This document shows, one piece after another, positions 61,624 through 64,000 of a DNA stretch of 64,000 nucleotides. Positions within the stretch are counted from its first letter, which is position 1, and each line of letters opens with the position of its first letter. The notes beneath the pieces were generated by a model, which did not search any database, was not told where the DNA came from, and was given only the letters and a program-made list of their open reading frames with translations. The translations under genes were made by a program, and so were the position numbers. The stretch covers positions 65,675,291-65,739,290 of the forward strand of contig NC_092091.1 of assembly GCF_045679555.1 (NCBI RefSeq), read 5' to 3'. This DNA is from Salvelinus alpinus (lineage: Eukaryota; Chordata; Actinopteri; Salmoniformes; Salmonidae).

Positions 61624-63517
61624 TGACCTATGTTGTTGGTCCTCTCTGGTTGATTTGAATGGGGTTTCAGCAGGACTCTGTACAAGTACTCCCTCTGCTG
61701 GTTCTTCAATCAAGTACTGGAAGAGGATACCTCTTCTCAGAATGAACATCAGGGATGTTTCTGACGCTAGATTCGGATTAAAAACGATCTGTGCTCTCTT
61801 GACCCCCTTTATAGAACCTGTCATGTTTAGGCTACAGATTCCTGTTCTCTTGGCTCTTCTTTCAGTGTCTGATTCATTGCCTTGGCCTAGTGTCAGTGTC
61901 CTGCCAGTTTATCAAGAGAGCTGTCATACTAAAGACAGCCATTGTCAGATTGACTCGTCCTCTGAATGGAATTCACAGGCAGGCCGGCGTCTATTCCTGT
62001 TCTAACGGAGTGCACTCACTTCCTGTTGGTGTCAGTGGAGGCGGTCCAGTCTCTCAAACTGTCACCTCTCCTGGGGAACTGGAGACAGAATGTGGCAGAC
62101 TTCAAAAGGAGGGCATGGCATGTAGGTTATGCTCGGCTATTTTCCACCAGGTGATAGACAGGTTTGGTGTGTGTGTGTCTGTCAGACAACCTTCCTACTG
62201 TATTCTCCTATAAGAGTGAGGGACACTGACCGTGAACTCAGTCATGTATTTCTCTAAATGCATGGCTCTGAGTGAACTCATTCAGGTTCAACTTTGTCTG
62301 CGTACCTGAGCAAGGTGAATGTGTCCTGTTCTAGTCTGTCACATAGATCTACACTGTGATCACCCAAGAGGCTAATGAAACAACATGACTGGGATGGAGC
62401 TTTCCCACTTTCCACTCTTCGCCTGGCCTGCACTCCTCCCTGCTCCCTCACTCCTTCTCCTCTAGCCTGCACTCCTCCTCTCCCTCACTCAGTCCCTCAC
62501 TTGTCTTTCCAAACTCTAGCCGCCACGGCTAATGGACTAACGTCATATTCATCCTCATTTTCAGGCCGTACATAATGAGCTTTCTGACACTTTGGCTTCA
62601 GAGTGAAGGCGTTGTCATGTTGGGTAACTTGGCTCCATCAGATTCTGGTACAGGGTCTCTGTCATCTAACTAGCGAACATGGCCTTTTATTCTGATGTAG
62701 GCTTACACCCTTACCTGGTCCTAGATCTGTTTGTGCTGTCAGTAGGAGTTGGCAAGACGGCACAAACAGGCTACATCATGTCATGCTTGCGCGATTAACG
62801 TCTATAATTTTGTGAATAACAGCAGGCTTCAAACAGCATGAACAAGCTGTCTGACACAAGCCTACAGTATGTTTACCAAGACGAGAGTTAAATTCCTCCG
62901 CACAGTATATTTTGATTTATTTTGATTAGGCTAAAGTTTCTGGGAACCACCAGATTCACTGTCAGTAGACCAGCAGCATCGGATGATAAACAACTCTAAA
63001 CATAACAGAGCTGGACTTTCATTCTCATTCTGAACAATGTTCCACGGCCGCCATCCAATTCCAAACTACCCCAATGGTTAAGAACAGTAGTTGGACTGGA
63101 TTCTTCCTTATGGAGCCAGGAATGTCGCTGCTTTCATATCATGACAGATGGGCTGTGTTCATTGGCTGTGTCAGAGGCTAGAATACCAGTAGCTCTGTGT
63201 GTGTGTCACGCTGAGGCTTGGTAGTTTTTGTAGAAGTTCCAAGGCCCGTGCTGTGTGATCCAAAGCCAACGCTTTCCTCTATTGTCTCCCCACCAAAATG
63301 CAACCATCTCGTGCATCTCCCAGCACAAATGCTTTGTTTTATTTCTAACGTTATGAATAAAAGATGAAGGGGTATATTTCCACTTTATTTTGGTGAGCGT
63401 CAGCATTGCAATTGTCTGTGTGTATGAGATGGATAACTCTAATATCTCCTCTTTTCTCCCCCCTCTCTGTTTTTTTCCCTCTGTCTCTCTGGCTCTTTTC
63501 GTATCTTTCTCCTACAG

Positions 63518-64000
63518 AATGCCAAGCCCTTCTCCTCCTCAGACAGCCTAGTGAAGGTCCAGGAGGTAGCAAGCTGGCTTTTGGAAATGAACCAGGATCT
63601 GCTGTCGGGGGGCAGCAGGCGGGGCCTGGGGGGCCGGCGAGGGGGCCCGGGGGCCCAGCGAGGTAACGCCTCCTCCTCGGCCCGGACGCCCCAGGGCCAG
63701 CAGCCTGGAGAGGAGGCCGACGAGGAGGAGCACTTGAACCGGGTGGTGGAGGACCAAGAACAGCAGCAGTCCAGAGTCCAGCGTGCGGCCTCGGCAGGAG
63801 GGGAAGAGCCGTGGACCTCCAGGGAGAATGGACCCCAGGGAGAGGAGGATGGAGGAGGAGTACCCAACGAGGTGAACGGAGGAGTGACTAAGGGCGGCCG
63901 GTGGATGTGGGAGGCGGAGCGACGGCAACAGGGGGGGGATGACGAGGAGGAGGAGGAAGAGGAGAACAACAACAGTGGCAGCCAGCAGGGAGAGGAGGAG
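63518..64000 (+). CDS. fbxw7: fbxw7 second coding exon: alpha-type N-terminus (continues past the window)
   Basis: FBXW7 is the substrate-binding subunit of an SCF ubiquitin ligase. Its F-box binds SKP1 and its WD40 repeats bind phosphorylated degrons in proteins such as cyclin E, MYC, JUN and NOTCH. Known family biology places the alpha isoform in the nucleus. This exon encodes 161 residues up to the window end. After NAKPFSSSDSLVKVQEVASW comes LLEMNQDLLSGGSRR. The Met at 63,587 and the residues after it match the start of vertebrate FBXW7 alpha, as does LNRVVEDQEQQQ further on. Between these is a Gly/Arg-rich run (residues 31-50 of the exon) that looks longer than in mammals. The C-terminal part is acidic and Glu-rich with an Asn triplet, also as in FBXW7. 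The acceptor is in phase 0. F-box and WD40 exons lie beyond the window. The Met at 63,587 has G at -3. Confidence 0.92.

Larger units (their letters stand above)
48566..63517 (+). other. fbxw7: fbxw7 intron, 14,952 bp, phase 0
   Basis: The donor is gtaacg at 48,566; the acceptor is a long pyrimidine tract ending 'ctttctcctacag' at 63,517. Repeats inside are a dispersed repeat (50,921-51,358), a LINE-related segment (54,127-54,620), an L2-like LINE (55,322-56,980), a palindromic repeat (59,857-59,972) and a MITE (61,451-61,623). The remaining sequence has no recognisable exon. Segments at about 49,730-49,960, 52,090-52,480 and 60,150-60,560 are repeat-free, AT-rich and rich in 'attaat/taatta'-type motifs, so they could be regulatory; this is inference. 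The alternative beta and gamma first exons of fbxw7 were not seen and probably lie beyond the window. Confidence 0.7.

Noticed and set aside
63439..63972. 177-residue and 126-residue minus-strand frames over the last exon
   Set aside because: They lie antisense to the well-supported fbxw7 exon and arise from its GC-rich, Glu/Gly-rich coding sequence.

Overview
This is nuclear DNA from a salmonid fish (Salmo, Oncorhynchus or Salvelinus type). The evidence is the repeat content: a Sleeping Beauty-lineage Tc1 transposon with its double direct repeats, several other salmonid Tc1-like families, tRNA-derived SINEs sharing the tail 'gttcttaactgacttgcc', an L2-like LINE ending in 'tttgatttga', hAT-like elements and many short inverted-repeat elements. 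Nothing prokaryotic, viral or plasmid-like was seen.

The only host gene I can support is the 5' part of fbxw7 (F-box/WD40 substrate receptor of SCF ubiquitin ligases), plus strand. A GA/CT-rich leader with several short upstream ORFs (about 47,640-48,412) leads into a first coding exon (48,413-48,565). A phase-0 intron of 14,952 bp follows (48,566-63,517), then a second coding exon (63,518 to the window end), which runs off the window inside an acidic, Glu-rich segment. That exon carries the start of the well-known alpha isoform (MNQ-type Met at 63,587). The reading frame stays open through the splice, giving a possible 74-residue Cys-rich N-terminal extension.

Layout: 1-319, end of a Tc1 element. 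664-4,050, a hAT-like element containing a Sleeping Beauty-type transposon (1,302-2,917) and a small palindromic element. 4.1-27.9 kb, non-coding DNA with a second family of Tc1-like elements, another hAT-like element, SINEs, inverted-repeat elements and poly-C tracts. 27.9-29.7 kb, a three-level nest (SINE inside Tc1 inside an older repeat). 30-47.6 kb, more non-coding DNA with a 115-bp CA microsatellite, one splice-flanked candidate exon (34,854-34,932), an inverted minisatellite split by a hAT fragment (41.46-42.12 kb), a long palindrome (45.84-46.06 kb) and a decayed Tc1 (46.26-47.39 kb). 47.6-64 kb, fbxw7, whose first intron holds a broken L2-like LINE (55.3-57.0 kb) and other repeats.

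All transposase and reverse-transcriptase reading frames are broken, so no autonomous element is present. Repeat names rest on recognition by eye; no database search was possible.
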